Part shown: in pieces, positions 24,289-33,512 of the stretch | How the letters are laid out: every line of letters starts with the position of its first letter | How positions within the stretch are numbered: position 1 is the stretch's first letter | Source of the DNA: Pilosibacter fragilis | Lineage (GTDB): Bacteria > Bacillota > Clostridia > Lachnospirales > Lachnospiraceae | Assembly: GCF_032490495.1 (NCBI RefSeq) | Contig: NZ_JAVYJB010000014.1 | Coordinates: 13,939-77,938 of the forward strand | Direction: 5' to 3' | Length of the DNA: 64,000 bases | Position numbers and translations under genes: made by a program | Notes under the pieces: generated by a model | What the model was told of the DNA's origin: nothing | The model's database searches: none | What the model saw: only the letters and a program-made list of their open reading frames with translations

Positions 24289-25311
24289 TTACCGGTTCAT
24301 CTCACTGACAGGTCCTGTGGAATGATGCTCATGGATGATCCGGTCGATTTCCTTGAAGTCAGAGGACGGGAGGTCGCCCGGAACGGTGTTCTTGACGCTG
24401 GATGTGGCGTTTCCGAACTGCATGGCCTTTTCCGGATCTCCATATTTTAAGAGACCGAAGAGAACACCGGCGACATAGGCATCACCGGAACCGATGCGGT
24501 CGATCACATCGATATCGTTGTACGGCGTTTCCGTGTAAAATTTATCGGATCGGGCATCGTAGACGATGGAGGTGAAGTTGTGTTTTCTTGGGCTGATGAC
24601 CGTGCGCTGGGTGGTGGCAACGATCTTTACGCCGTAATCAGTGGCATAGCTCTTCATGATATCCTTCAGGTCACCGGTCTTCTTGAACATGCGGCGGCTT
24701 GTCTCCTCAGATACGAAGAGGACATCGACTAACGGAAGGATCTCCTCGATGGTTTTTCTCGCTTCCTCTTCACCCCATAAGTTCGCACGGTAGTTTACGT
24801 CGAAGGAGATCGTAGCTCCGGCAGATTTGAACCTTCGGATCAGCTCCACAGCGACATTCTGCATGTTCTGGCAGAGAGCCAGGGAGATTCCGCTTGTGTG
24901 GAACATTCTCGCGGAGTGGTAGATGTCCTCCGGGATCTCGCTCATCTTGATCCTTGTGACGGAAGCCTGGTGGCGGTCATACACGATCGTAGGCTTTCTC
25001 GGAGCGGCGCCCATCTCGTAGTAGTAGAGACCGAGTCTTGCGTCCGGCGTATCATCGTAGACCAGATAGTCATCGGATACTCCGACAAAACGGATCCTGT
25101 TCTTGATAAAAGTTCCGAGCTCATTCTGCGGAAGCTTGGAAACGATACCGGTACGAAGTCCCAAAAGGGCAACGCCGGAAGCAACGTTGAGTTCTGCTCC
25201 GCCGGCACGTTTTTCAAAAATATCGCCATCGACGATGCGGGCATGGCGCGGCGGGGAGAGACGCAGCATAATCTCGCCAAATGTGATCAGATCGAAAGAA
25301 TTCTTATCCAT
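24289..25311 (-). CDS. kdgK: PfkB-family sugar kinase, probably 2-keto-3-deoxygluconate kinase
   Basis: 340 aa. PfkB signature 1 region (KRAGGAELNVASGVALLGL, residues 34-52) and signature 2 with the catalytic Asp in DRIGSGDAYVAG (D277) are clear. The start FDLITFGEIMLRLSPP is typical of KDG kinases, which phosphorylate 2-keto-3-deoxygluconate in uronate and pectin breakdown. The usual GAGD is GSGD here. Its GGAGGAAATGAT SD is good. No KDPG aldolase or uronate genes are adjacent, so the substrate is a family-level guess. Confidence 0.8.
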   Translation of the reverse strand: MDKNSFDLITFGEIMLRLSPPRHARIVDGDIFEKRAGGAELNVASGVALLGLRTGIVSKLPQNELGTFIKNRIRFVGVSDDYLVYDDTPDARLGLYYYEMGAAPRKPTIVYDRHQASVTRIKMSEIPEDIYHSARMFHTSGISLALCQNMQNVAVELIRRFKSAGATISFDVNYRANLWGEEEARKTIEEILPLVDVLFVSEETSRRMFKKTGDLKDIMKSYATDYGVKIVATTQRTVISPRKHNFTSIVYDARSDKFYTETPYNDIDVIDRIGSGDAYVAGVLFGLLKYGDPEKAMQFGNATSSVKNTVPGDLPSSDFKEIDRIIHEHHSTGPVSEMNR

Positions 25312-25366
25312 ATCATTTCCTCCGGGTTCTATATGTTTTGTGAAATTTTTAGCATACTATATTCAC

Positions 25367-25395
25367 AGTATAATCCCAGAAACGGAATTCGTCAA
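25367..25395 (-). promoter_or_regulatory. sigma-A promoter of the KDG kinase gene
   Basis: On the minus strand: TTGACG (25395-25390), 17 bp, TATACT (25372-25367), 56 bp before the start codon. A loose TGTGAA/TTCACA inverted pair flanks the start-site region (25340-25366) and could be an operator. Confidence 0.65.
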
Positions 25396-25653
25396 AGGAT
25401 TTTCAGTGTTTTTTGCCTATAATTTTCAAGAAAACTGAAAGAACCGACCGGAATGCAGATGCAGGAATCAATTTGATGGAAACATGAGAAAAACATGTGA
25501 AATTTCCCCTTTAATTCTTCGGAAAAGTGTGATAGTATTAAATATTATATATAACAGTTCGATATCTGGTCCTGCTGGAAAATGGCAGGAGTTAAAATAA
25601 TAGAAGAAAGATGTACGGGCATGTTATTGAAAAAACGAAATGGAGGAATTGAT

Positions 25654-27342
25654 ATGGCTGAGAATATGACACCGGCTGAGGAAACAAAAGAAGTAGTTTC
25701 CAAAAACTTTATCGAGCAGGAAATCGATAAAGATCTTGCGGAAGGAGTATATGACCATGTCCAGACCCGGTTTCCACCGGAGCCAAACGGCTACCTTCAT
25801 ATCGGACATGCAAAATCGATCATCTTGAACTCCGGTCTCGCAAAAGAGTACGGCGGAAAGTTCAATCTTCGTTTTGATGATACGAACCCGACGAAGGAGA
25901 AGACGGAGTTCGTGCACTCCATCACGGAGGATGTAAAGTGGCTCGGAGCTGACTTTGAGGACAGACTGTTCTTTGCTTCCGACTACTTCGATACGATGTA
26001 CGAGTGCGCTGTAAAGTTAATTAAAAAGGGAAAAGCTTTCGTCTGTGATCTCTCTGCTGATCAGATCAAGGAATACCGTGGTGACTTCACAACACCTGGT
26101 AAGAACAGCCCGTACCGTGACCGTTCTGTCGAGGAAAACCTCCAGTTATTTGAGAACATGAAGAACGGCATGTATAAGGACGGAGAGAAGGTTCTCCGCG
26201 CAAAGATCGATATGGCATCGCCGAATATCAACATGCGTGATCCGGTCATCTACCGTGTCGCTCACATGACACACCACAATACCGGTGACAAGTGGTGCAT
26301 CTATCCGATGTACGACTTCGCTCATCCGATCGAGGACGCGGTTGAGCACATCACACACTCTATCTGTACTCTTGAGTTCGAGGATCACAGACCGCTCTAC
26401 GACTGGGTCGTAAGAGAGTGCGAGTTCGAGAACCCGCCGCGCCAGATCGAGTTTGCGAAGATGTACCTGACAAACGTGGTAACGGGTAAGCGTTATATTA
26501 AGAAGCTCGTTGAGGATGGAATCGTAGACGGCTGGGATGACCCGCGTCTTGTAACGATCGCAGCCCTCAGAAGAAGAGGATACACACCGGAAGCTCTGAG
26601 AATGTTCGTAGAACTCGTGGGCGTTTCCAAGGCAAACAGCTCCGTAGACTACGCGATGCTGGAGTACTGTATCCGTGAGGATCTGAAGTTAAAACGTCCG
26701 AGAATGATGGCTGTCCTTGATCCGGTAAAGCTGATCATTGACAACTATCCGGAAGGACAGACAGAGATGCTGAGCATCCCGAATAACCTTGAGAATCCGG
26801 AGATGGGCGAGCGTGAGGTTCCGTTCTCCAGAGAACTCTATATCGAGCGTGAGGACTTCATGGAGAATCCGCCGAAGAAGTATTTCCGCCTTTTCCCGGG
26901 CAACGAAGTACGTCTCATGGGCGCATATTTCGTGACATGCACAGGCTTTGAGAAGGACGAGAACGGAAATGTGACAGAGATCCACTGCACATACGATCCG
27001 GAGACAAAGAGTGGTTCCGGCTTTACCGGCAGAAAGGTAAAAGGAACGATCCACTGGGTATCCGCTCCGACAGCCGGAAAGGTAGAGTGCCGTCTCTACG
27101 AGAATATCGTCGATGAGGAGAAGGGCAAGCTGAACGCTGACGGAACCCTGAACTTAAATCCGAACTCCAAGACAATCACAACTGCCTATGTAGAGCCAAA
27201 ACTCATGGAAGCAAAGGCATATGACAGCTTCCAGTTCATGAGAAACGGTTACTACTGCGTAGACTGCAAGGACAGCAAGGAAGGACAGCCGGTATATAAC
27301 CGTATCGTTTCCTTAAAGAGCTCCTTCAAGCTTCCGAAATAA
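25654..27342 (+). CDS. glnS: glutamine--tRNA ligase
   Basis: 562 aa class I synthetase. I start at the ATG after GGAGGAATTGAT, in place of an upstream in-frame ATG without an SD. The HIGH motif sits at residues 49-52 in PPEPNGYLHIGHAKS, and the second signature is the variant VTGKRYIKKLV. FDDTNPTKE and the C-terminal beta-barrel region match GlnRS and not GluRS. It charges tRNA-Gln directly, which makes the GatCAB route unnecessary for Gln. No T-box is visible upstream; a small hairpin lies at about 25569-25588. Confidence 0.95.
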   Translation: MAENMTPAEETKEVVSKNFIEQEIDKDLAEGVYDHVQTRFPPEPNGYLHIGHAKSIILNSGLAKEYGGKFNLRFDDTNPTKEKTEFVHSITEDVKWLGADFEDRLFFASDYFDTMYECAVKLIKKGKAFVCDLSADQIKEYRGDFTTPGKNSPYRDRSVEENLQLFENMKNGMYKDGEKVLRAKIDMASPNINMRDPVIYRVAHMTHHNTGDKWCIYPMYDFAHPIEDAVEHITHSICTLEFEDHRPLYDWVVRECEFENPPRQIEFAKMYLTNVVTGKRYIKKLVEDGIVDGWDDPRLVTIAALRRRGYTPEALRMFVELVGVSKANSSVDYAMLEYCIREDLKLKRPRMMAVLDPVKLIIDNYPEGQTEMLSIPNNLENPEMGEREVPFSRELYIEREDFMENPPKKYFRLFPGNEVRLMGAYFVTCTGFEKDENGNVTEIHCTYDPETKSGSGFTGRKVKGTIHWVSAPTAGKVECRLYENIVDEEKGKLNADGTLNLNPNSKTITTAYVEPKLMEAKAYDSFQFMRNGYYCVDCKDSKEGQPVYNRIVSLKSSFKLPK

Positions 27343-27348
27343 AGATTT

Positions 27349-28791
27349 ATGGAATTGATCGTACCGTTAAACGTACAGGGGGGGAGACCCTTGTACGAAC
27401 AGATCTATCAGTATATCAAAGATGAGATCCGAAAGGGCAATATCAGGCCGGAGAAGCAGCTCCCTTCATCCAGGGAGCTTGCGAAGAGCCTGAAGGTCAG
27501 CCGGAGCACAACGCAGCTCGCCTACGAGCAGCTGGTGTCCGAGGGCTACCTTGAGGCGGTTCCGAGAAAAGGCTATTTTGCGGCGTCACTGGACGGAATC
27601 TTTCCGCCGGTGGCGCAGTCTGTTGCTGCCCGGCCGGATCAGAAAAAAGAGCTGTCTTTGGGCATGGAAAAGGAAAGTGTCCGGGGGCAGCTTTTTCGTG
27701 AAAAATTTGAAGTCGATTTTTCTCCCAGAGGCATCGATCTGGAAGGATTTCCCTATGCGACCTGGAGAAAGATCAGCCGCTCGGTTTTAAAAGAAGAGGA
27801 CCGGGAGCTGTTTTTGAAGGGAGAGCCCCAGGGAGATCTGATCCTCAGGGAGGCGATCCGGGAGTATCTCCATGCAGCCCGCGGCGTAAACTGCGATGTT
27901 TCCCAGATCATCATTGGCGCGGGAAACGAATATCTTCTGATGTTGCTTTCCCAGATCATCGGAAGGGACGCGGTGATCGCCATGGAGAATCCCACCTACC
28001 GCCAGGCATACCGGGTGCTATCCGGTGTGGGACATAAGGTACTGCCGGTGGGGATCGATAAGAATGGATTCTGCGTGAAGGAACTTGAGGGGCAGGATGT
28101 ACAGGCAGCCTATGTGATGCCGTCCCACCAGTTCCCGACAGGAACCGTAATGCCGGTGAGAAGAAGACAGGAGCTCCTTTTCTGGGCGGGAGAGCAGCCC
28201 GGAAGATACCTGATCGAGGATGACTATGACAGTGAATTCCGTTACAAGGGAAAACCGATCCCGGCACTTCAGGGGATGGACCAGAACGGATGTGTCATTT
28301 ACATGGGAACATTCTCGAAGGCCATTGCTCCGGCAATCCGTGTGGGATATATGGTGCTGCCGGAGGCGCTGCTGTCGGTATACCTGGCGAAAGGAAGATT
28401 TTATTCCTCCACCGTGTCCAGGGTCGACCAGAGGATCCTGGCGAAATTTATTTCCGGCGGATATTTTGAGCGCCATCTGAACAGGATGCGCGAGATCTAT
28501 AAGGGAAAACATGACGTGCTTTTAGGGGAATTAAAGCCGCTGGAAAAGCGGTTTGAGATCACAGGAGAATTCGCGGGACTTCATGTGCTCTTAAAAGACA
28601 GGAAGAAGGAGCCGGAACAGCAGCTTTTAGAAAAAGCAGCAGAAAAAAAGGTCCGCGTCTACGGACTTTCCGGGTTCTATATGGAGAGAGCGCAGGCGAA
28701 GGAGATGAGTACGATCGTTCTCGGATATGCAGGACTCACGGAGGAGGAAATCCGAAAAGGAGTAGACCTTTTACGGAAAGCTCTTGAGTAA
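27349..28791 (+). CDS. MocR/PdxR-type GntR regulator with aminotransferase domain
   Basis: 480 aa. Residues 1-75 are a GntR winged helix (PLYEQIYQYIKDEIRKG, LPSSRELAKSLKVSRSTTQLAYEQL). The rest is a class I aminotransferase fold with the PLP lysine K324 in MGTFSKAIAPAIRVGY. MocR proteins use PLP as ligand or cofactor, often to control vitamin B6, GABA or taurine genes; no such genes are adjacent. It starts 6 bp after glnS with a weak SD, so it is probably read through from glnS. Confidence 0.9.
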   Translation: MELIVPLNVQGGRPLYEQIYQYIKDEIRKGNIRPEKQLPSSRELAKSLKVSRSTTQLAYEQLVSEGYLEAVPRKGYFAASLDGIFPPVAQSVAARPDQKKELSLGMEKESVRGQLFREKFEVDFSPRGIDLEGFPYATWRKISRSVLKEEDRELFLKGEPQGDLILREAIREYLHAARGVNCDVSQIIIGAGNEYLLMLLSQIIGRDAVIAMENPTYRQAYRVLSGVGHKVLPVGIDKNGFCVKELEGQDVQAAYVMPSHQFPTGTVMPVRRRQELLFWAGEQPGRYLIEDDYDSEFRYKGKPIPALQGMDQNGCVIYMGTFSKAIAPAIRVGYMVLPEALLSVYLAKGRFYSSTVSRVDQRILAKFISGGYFERHLNRMREIYKGKHDVLLGELKPLEKRFEITGEFAGLHVLLKDRKKEPEQQLLEKAAEKKVRVYGLSGFYMERAQAKEMSTIVLGYAGLTEEEIRKGVDLLRKALE

Positions 28792-28814
28792 AGAATAAGC
28801 GGATTGGATAGAAG

Positions 28815-28849
28815 AAAGCTGGTATGCAAAGACGCGCGCCAGCTTTTTT
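28815..28849 (+). terminator. rho-independent terminator after the MocR gene
   Basis: An 8-bp stem (28815-28822 with 28839-28846) with a T run to 28849. Confidence 0.75.
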
Positions 28850-28948
28850 CGGACTTAAGTCAAGATTAGGTTTTACAGACAGCTGCACTGGGGGAGAGAT
28901 TGGGACAGGGCATATGCTTGTGACCAGGCGTGCATGGGAACAAAGCGC

Positions 28949-28984
28949 AAAAAAACGGGATACGCATCCGAAAATGCGTATCCC
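28949..28984 (-). terminator. rho-independent terminator of the iclR transcript
   Basis: On the minus strand, a perfect 11-bp stem (28984-28974 with 28967-28957) is followed by C/G and then a run of seven T (28955-28949). Confidence 0.85.
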
Positions 28985-28999
28985 AAGGATTGATTCCGT

Positions 29000-29767
29000 T
29001 TACTGGAACACATCATGCTTCTCATATCCGAGATCGGCGGAGAGGGATGATGCGTAGAACTGTACGAGATCTTTCTGGGTGTCAAGAAACTCCGGAGTAT
29101 CGACCCGGATCTCCGGGGCGATGATTCCAATGGAACCGGCGAGTTCACCGTCGGAGTTGAAGACCGGTGCCCCGATTCCAAGGGCGTCGGTGACATACTC
29201 TCCGTGAGTGATGGCGTAGCCATCCTGGCGGATCTTTTTTAATTCCTCGCGCAGGTCATCCGGGCGGACATGAGGGAAAGCCTGATCGTGGAGAATAATG
29301 TTTTTGAAGTATTCGTCGATGAAGGCCGGTGTCTGCCATGCGAGGAGGACCTTACGGATCGCGCCGCAGTGCATATACATCTCATAGCCGAACTCTTCAA
29401 CAACTTTTAAGTGGCTCGGACCATCTACCTTTTCAATCACAAGTCCCTTATTTCCCACTGGAATTACGAGGTATGCGTCTTCTTTTGTCTGTTTTGCCAG
29501 CTGTGCCAGGATACCGTGGGCGGCATCCTGGAGACGGATCCCTCTTGCAGCGGCTTTTCCCAGAGGAATCAGCGCCGGGCCAAGACGGTAGGTGTGGGAT
29601 CTGTCGTCGCGGATTACATATTTCTTCTCACAGAACGTCTGCAGAATCCGGTGAACCGTGCTCGGGGGCAGATCCATCGCCTCTGCTAGTTCCGCGATTG
29701 AGAAATTGCGGTTTTTTTCTTTCAGGACTTCCAATAGCTCCATGGAGCGGAGAAGACTTTGTATCAT
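29000..29767 (-). CDS. IclR-family transcriptional regulator
   Basis: 255 aa. N-terminal winged helix (LEVLKEKNRNFSIAELAEAMDLPPSTVHRILQTF, residues 12-45) and the IclR effector domain with YVTDALGIGAPVFNSDGELAGSIGI near residue 200. IclR proteins often control sugar-acid or aromatic catabolism; the KDG kinase gene 3.7 kb away on the same strand is a possible target, but no shared operator was found. Its start overlaps the stop of the upstream small membrane protein gene (ATGA). Confidence 0.9.
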   Translation of the reverse strand: MIQSLLRSMELLEVLKEKNRNFSIAELAEAMDLPPSTVHRILQTFCEKKYVIRDDRSHTYRLGPALIPLGKAAARGIRLQDAAHGILAQLAKQTKEDAYLVIPVGNKGLVIEKVDGPSHLKVVEEFGYEMYMHCGAIRKVLLAWQTPAFIDEYFKNIILHDQAFPHVRPDDLREELKKIRQDGYAITHGEYVTDALGIGAPVFNSDGELAGSIGIIAPEIRVDTPEFLDTQKDLVQFYASSLSADLGYEKHDVFQ

Positions 29768-30156
29768 TCGGTTTTTCCTTCCTCCGTATCGTCCTCAACT
29801 ACAACGGAGGATGTTTTTTCTTCCGGTACGTTTTCCTCTTTTACAGAGTCTTTTTCGTCTGTGGGTTCCGGACATGCCGTCTCTTCGGAATCTTTAGTCT
29901 CTTCTTTTTTTACGGAATCATCCGCAGCGTTTGTGTCTTTTCCGGAATTGATCGTAATATAAGTTCTCTCTGGAGCAGGTTCCGTCTTTTCTTCTGTTTC
30001 CTCAGAAGGGGTCTCCTCTTCCTCGTATTCATGAAAATCCTGGTCCAGCTCATCGTTGAAGGATTTTAATTTCAGATAGTAGGAGATACCGGCCGCAACT
30101 GCGCCGCCGAGCATCGCGCCAAATGCGATAAGAAGGCCTGATTTCTTTTTTGACAT
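29764..30156 (-). CDS. small single-pass membrane protein with acidic tail
   Basis: 130 aa. Short basic start (MSKKKSG), one membrane helix (about residues 8-28, Gly/Ala rich), then a ~100-residue Glu/Thr/Asp/Pro-rich tail of low complexity. No catalytic motif. It is coupled by a 4-bp overlap to iclR. The layout resembles YtxH-like small envelope or stress proteins, but I cannot name the family. Confidence 0.65.
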   Translation of the reverse strand: MSKKKSGLLIAFGAMLGGAVAAGISYYLKLKSFNDELDQDFHEYEEEETPSEETEEKTEPAPERTYITINSGKDTNAADDSVKKEETKDSEETACPEPTDEKDSVKEENVPEEKTSSVVVEDDTEEGKTE

Positions 30157-30400
30157 GGTTTATTCTCCTTTCCGCTGCATTACGCGGTTCCGAAAATCTG
30201 AGGATTCCGCCTGCAGCCGCCAGTCTGCTATTTATAATCATAATCGAATTCCAGGGAAAATGAAAGACATAATTATGAAAAAAGTTAAAAAAATGTATAA
30301 ATTATTCAAGTAAATTGCCGGATTTCACCAGAAAACGGGAACTAGACAGCACAGCGGCATGCAGACCCGCAGAGAGGTTCACAAATTTTTCATAAAATAA
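30157..30400. other. divergent intergenic region upstream of groES
   Basis: The region is AT-rich and no gene is seen. The promoter for the minus-strand pair (29764-30156 and iclR) should lie here; only a weak -10-like TATAAA on the minus strand near 30232-30238 is visible. Confidence 0.4.
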
Positions 30401-30427
30401 TTAGCACTCGTGACTTGACAGTGCTAA
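30401..30427 (+). promoter_or_regulatory. CIRCE operator (HrcA site) of groESL
   Basis: TTAGCACTC (30401-30409), 9 bp, CAGTGCTAA (30419-30427). It matches the CIRCE consensus except for the first base of the right arm (C in place of G). HrcA binding here represses groESL until heat stress. Confidence 0.92.
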
Positions 30428-30443
30428 CAACATGTGCTATAAC
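30415..30443 (+). promoter_or_regulatory. sigma-A promoter of groESL overlapping CIRCE
   Basis: TTGACA (30415-30420), 17 bp, TATAAC (30438-30443). The -35 lies in the CIRCE spacer and right arm, so HrcA and RNA polymerase would compete. The base that breaks the CIRCE consensus (C at 30419) is also the C of TTGACA, which may explain the mismatch. Confidence 0.85.
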
Positions 30444-30570
30444 ATGACTTGTGACGAGGGGTCAGGGAAAAGACCTGAGTCAGACTGAAGAAGATAAAAA
30501 TGAAAAAGAATTGTGACTGAAATCACAGGATAGTCGCAAGAGCTTGTAAAATGACAAGGAGGAGTCAGTA

Positions 30571-30855
30571 ATGAAATTAGTACCATTATTTGACAGAGTT
30601 GTTTTAAAACAGTTAGTTGCAGAAGAGACCACAAAATCCGGTATCGTTCTTCCGGGTCAGGCAAAGGAAAAACCGCAGCAGGCAGAAGTGATCGCTGTTG
30701 GTCCTGGCGGAGTTGTTGACGGCAAAGAGATCAAGATGCAGGTAAAACCGGGCGATAAGGTAATCTACTCCAAGTACTCCGGAACAGAAGTAAAGGTAGA
30801 GGAAGAGGATTATATCATCGTTAAGCAGAATGATATCCTTGCAGTGATCGAATAA
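30571..30855 (+). CDS. groES: co-chaperonin GroES
   Basis: 94 aa, full length. MKLVPLFDRVVLKQ, the mobile-loop segment TTKSGIVLPGQAKEKPQQ and the C-terminal EEDYIIVKQNDILAVIE are all present. It caps the GroEL ring. The SD is AAGGAGGAG. First gene of the CIRCE-controlled operon, 118 bp before groEL. Confidence 0.97.
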   Translation: MKLVPLFDRVVLKQLVAEETTKSGIVLPGQAKEKPQQAEVIAVGPGGVVDGKEIKMQVKPGDKVIYSKYSGTEVKVEEEDYIIVKQNDILAVIE

Positions 30856-30973
30856 TCGGAGAATTATATCCGGGACCGCGTGTGCGAAGCGCTCAGGGCG
30901 GTCCGAAATTCAGAATTCAGAACGAAGTAACCGGAAAATGGTTACAGGAAATCTTGATTGGAGGAATTTTAAC

Positions 30974-32599
30974 ATGGCTAAGGAAATTAAATATGGCGTT
31001 GAAGCCAGAAAAGCTCTTGAAGCTGGTGTAAATAAACTTGCTGATACTGTCCGCGTAACGATCGGACCGAAAGGAAGAAACGTTGTTCTCGATAAATCCT
31101 TCGGCGCTCCGCTGATCACAAACGATGGTGTTACCATCGCGAAAGAGATCGAGTTAGAAGACCCGTTTGAGAACATGGGCGCACAGCTCTTAAAAGAGGT
31201 TGCCACAAAGACAAACGACGTTGCCGGTGATGGTACAACAACAGCTACCGTTCTTGCACAGGCAATGGTAAACGAAGGTATGAAGAACCTGGCTGCAGGC
31301 GCTAACCCGATCGTATTAAGAAAGGGTATGAAGAAAGCCACAGACGAGGCTGTCAAGGCAATCGCAGAGATGAGCGAGCCGATCAGCAGTAAAGACCAGA
31401 TCGCAAGAGTTGCAGCAATCTCTGCAGCAAGCGATGAGGTCGGTGAGATGGTTGCAGACGCGATGGAGAAGGTTACAAACGACGGCGTTATCACCATCGA
31501 AGAGTCCAAGACAATGAAGACAGAGCTTGACCTTGTAGAAGGTATGCAGTTCGACCGTGGATACATTTCCGCATATATGTGCACAGATATGGAGAAGATG
31601 GAGGCAACTCTTGACGATCCGTATATCCTGATCACAGACAAGAAGATCGCTAACATCAACGATATCCTTCCGCTCCTTGAGCAGATCGTAAAGACAGGCG
31701 CAAAGCTTCTTATCATCGCTGAGGATATCGAGGGTGAGGCTCTCACAACTCTTATCGTCAACAAGTTAAGAGGTACATTCAGCGTTGTAGGTGTTAAGGC
31801 ACCGGGCTACGGCGATAGAAGAAAAGAGATGTTAAAGGATATCGCGATCTTAACAGGCGGTACCGTGATCTCCGATGAACTTGGTCTTGACCTCAAGGAT
31901 GCTACAATGGAGCAGCTTGGCCGTGCAAAATCCGTTAAGGTTCAGAAAGAGAACACCATCATCGTTGACGGTCTCGGCGACAAGAAAGAGATCGCTGACA
32001 GAGTTGCCCAGATCAAGGGTCAGATCGAAGAGACAAAGTCCGACTTCGACAGAGAGAAACTTCAGGAGAGACTTGCAAAACTCGCTGGCGGTGTTGCAGT
32101 GATCCGCGTAGGTGCTGCTACTGAAACAGAGATGAAGGAAGCAAAACTCCGTATGGAAGATGCTCTTGCAGCTACGAAGGCAGCTGTTGAGGAAGGTATC
32201 ATCGCAGGCGGCGGATCTGCTTATGTTCACGCAGCAGAGAAGGTTGCAGCTGTTGTAAATGAGATGGAAGGCGACGAGAAGACAGGCGGAAAGATTATCT
32301 TAAAGGCTCTTGAAGCTCCGTTATTCCATATCGTATCCAACGCAGGCCTTGAGGGCGCTGTGATCGTTAACAAAGTTAAAGAGCTCCCGGTTGGCCAGGG
32401 CTTCGATGCTTACAATGAGATTTTCGTTGATATGATCAAAGCTGGTATCCTTGATCCGGCTAAGGTTACAAGAAGTGCATTACAGAACGCAACAAGCGTT
32501 GCTTCCACACTTCTTACAACAGAGTCTGTTGTTGCAAACATCAAAGAAGAGACTCCGGCAATGCCGGCAGGTGCAGGCGGAATGGGCGGAATGATGTAA
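30974..32599 (+). CDS. groEL: chaperonin GroEL
   Basis: 541 aa, started at the ATG after TTGGAGGAATTTTAAC; an in-frame ATG 36 bp upstream has no SD. The ATP-binding GDGTTTATVLAQ segment, GGGSAYVHAAE and the flexible GGMGGMM C-terminus are all in place. Folds cytosolic proteins with GroES. A strong terminator follows. Confidence 0.97.
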   Translation: MAKEIKYGVEARKALEAGVNKLADTVRVTIGPKGRNVVLDKSFGAPLITNDGVTIAKEIELEDPFENMGAQLLKEVATKTNDVAGDGTTTATVLAQAMVNEGMKNLAAGANPIVLRKGMKKATDEAVKAIAEMSEPISSKDQIARVAAISAASDEVGEMVADAMEKVTNDGVITIEESKTMKTELDLVEGMQFDRGYISAYMCTDMEKMEATLDDPYILITDKKIANINDILPLLEQIVKTGAKLLIIAEDIEGEALTTLIVNKLRGTFSVVGVKAPGYGDRRKEMLKDIAILTGGTVISDELGLDLKDATMEQLGRAKSVKVQKENTIIVDGLGDKKEIADRVAQIKGQIEETKSDFDREKLQERLAKLAGGVAVIRVGAATETEMKEAKLRMEDALAATKAAVEEGIIAGGGSAYVHAAEKVAAVVNEMEGDEKTGGKIILKALEAPLFHIVSNAGLEGAVIVNKVKELPVGQGFDAYNEIFVDMIKAGILDPAKVTRSALQNATSVASTLLTTESVVANIKEETPAMPAGAGGMGGMM

Positions 32600-32639
32600 T
32601 CCATCTCCGAAACTGCAAAATTTCAGGAAAATTAATAAA

Positions 32640-32676
32640 GCCATCGGCGGTTCTGTGAGCCGTCGGTGGCCTTTTT
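32640..32676 (+). terminator. rho-independent terminator of groESL
   Basis: An 11-pair stem (32640-32650 with 32660-32670, two G-U pairs) followed by CTTTTT. Confidence 0.85.
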
Positions 32677-32730
32677 CATGTAACAGGAAATTTATGGGGA
32701 TTCCCTGTCACATAAAAAGGTACGAACAAT

Positions 32731-33183
32731 TCAGGGCATTTTTGAGAGCCTGCTGTTCTGGTATTCCCCAGACCAGGTTACATCCCGGTTGAACCAGGAG
32801 AGAGGCGGGAATGCTCTGGCATCCTCCTCGCTGGAAAACTCGATCTCCGCAAGCATGAGACCGGCGAATTTCCCCTCGAAGACGTCGAATTCCACAGTGA
32901 GATCCTCACGGCCCGGGACCGGGATCAGGTAGCGCTTTTTTGTGAGGATATTTCCATCTGCTTTTGTGAGAAGATGGGCGTAGGCTTCTTTTGTCAGCGG
33001 GAGATTATATTCCTCTCTGGCGAGAAGTCCTTTGGATTTGTAGGTGAGGTAACAGGTATCGTCCTCCTTACGTACCCGGACTACCGGCTCTGTGCAGAGG
33101 TAGGCCTGTTCGATCTCATGACATGGGAAAAGCTCGTAGTTTTCAGGAGGGGACGTGACAAGAAATTTGCGTTCGATTTCCAT
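32731..33183 (-). CDS. CYTH-domain protein (triphosphate tunnel family)
   Basis: 150 aa, started at MEIERKFLV after AAAGGAAATAATT; an in-frame start 60 bp upstream is less likely. The ExExK signature (E2, E4, K6) opens the protein, followed by RVRKEDDTCYLTYKSKG and TVEFDVFEGKFAGLMLAEIEF, both typical of the CYTH tunnel fold. Members hydrolyse inorganic triphosphate or thiamine triphosphate, or (rarely) make cAMP; bacterial single-domain forms are mostly triphosphatases. Monocistronic. Confidence 0.85.
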   Translation of the reverse strand: MEIERKFLVTSPPENYELFPCHEIEQAYLCTEPVVRVRKEDDTCYLTYKSKGLLAREEYNLPLTKEAYAHLLTKADGNILTKKRYLIPVPGREDLTVEFDVFEGKFAGLMLAEIEFSSEEDARAFPPLSWFNRDVTWSGEYQNSRLSKMP

Positions 33184-33202
33184 AATTATTTCCTTTCTGG
33201 AT

Positions 33203-33331
33203 CCTGTATATGGGGGATTTTCTGAACGGAAAATTCCGCACAATACAGAGGTGATAGTGGATTTTGCCGATTTGGAATGCGAAGCATCGGCAAAAACGGC
33301 TGCTGCCGGTGCAAGGCGGGAACAGTGACAT
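33203..33331 (-). repeat. dispersed palindromic intergenic repeat, copy B
   Basis: On the minus strand this ~129-bp stretch aligns without gaps to the copy at 37389-37521. The shared core is a hairpin: GATTTTGCCGAT (33260-33271) and ATCGGCAAAA (33286-33295) around a 14-nt loop, plus conserved flanks (CTGTATTGTGCGGAATTTT-type). It lies between the CYTH and DUF975 genes, in no ORF. Confidence 0.75.
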
Positions 33332-33368
33332 ATTGTAATAAATCATACCATATTGCAAGGAAAAAGTA

Positions 33369-33397
33369 AGGTCTTTTATTCACAAATATGGTACAAT
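33369..33397 (+). promoter_or_regulatory. extended -10 promoter of the DUF975 gene
   Basis: TG-G-TACAAT (33389-33397) is an extended -10. The -35 region (AGGTCT, 17 bp upstream) is poor. The same GGTCTTTT-N9-TATG-N-TAYAAT layout occurs before tig. Confidence 0.5.
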
Positions 33398-33512
33398 CAT
33401 TGTAAGAAAAGTTGCTGTTTGTGAATGAAAAATCCTCGAACAGCAGCAGGGAAAGAAAAATATCTGGAAACTGCTCATACTTTGATGATAAAAACAGAAG
33501 GAGGAACATCGT

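Noticed and set aside
25420..25653. T-box riboswitch upstream of glnS
   Set aside because: No AAGGTGG-type core or specifier stem; only a small hairpin is visible.
30910..31764. 284-codon minus-strand ORF inside groEL
   Set aside because: Ser/Ile-rich shadow of groEL; such long antisense frames are common opposite groEL codon use.
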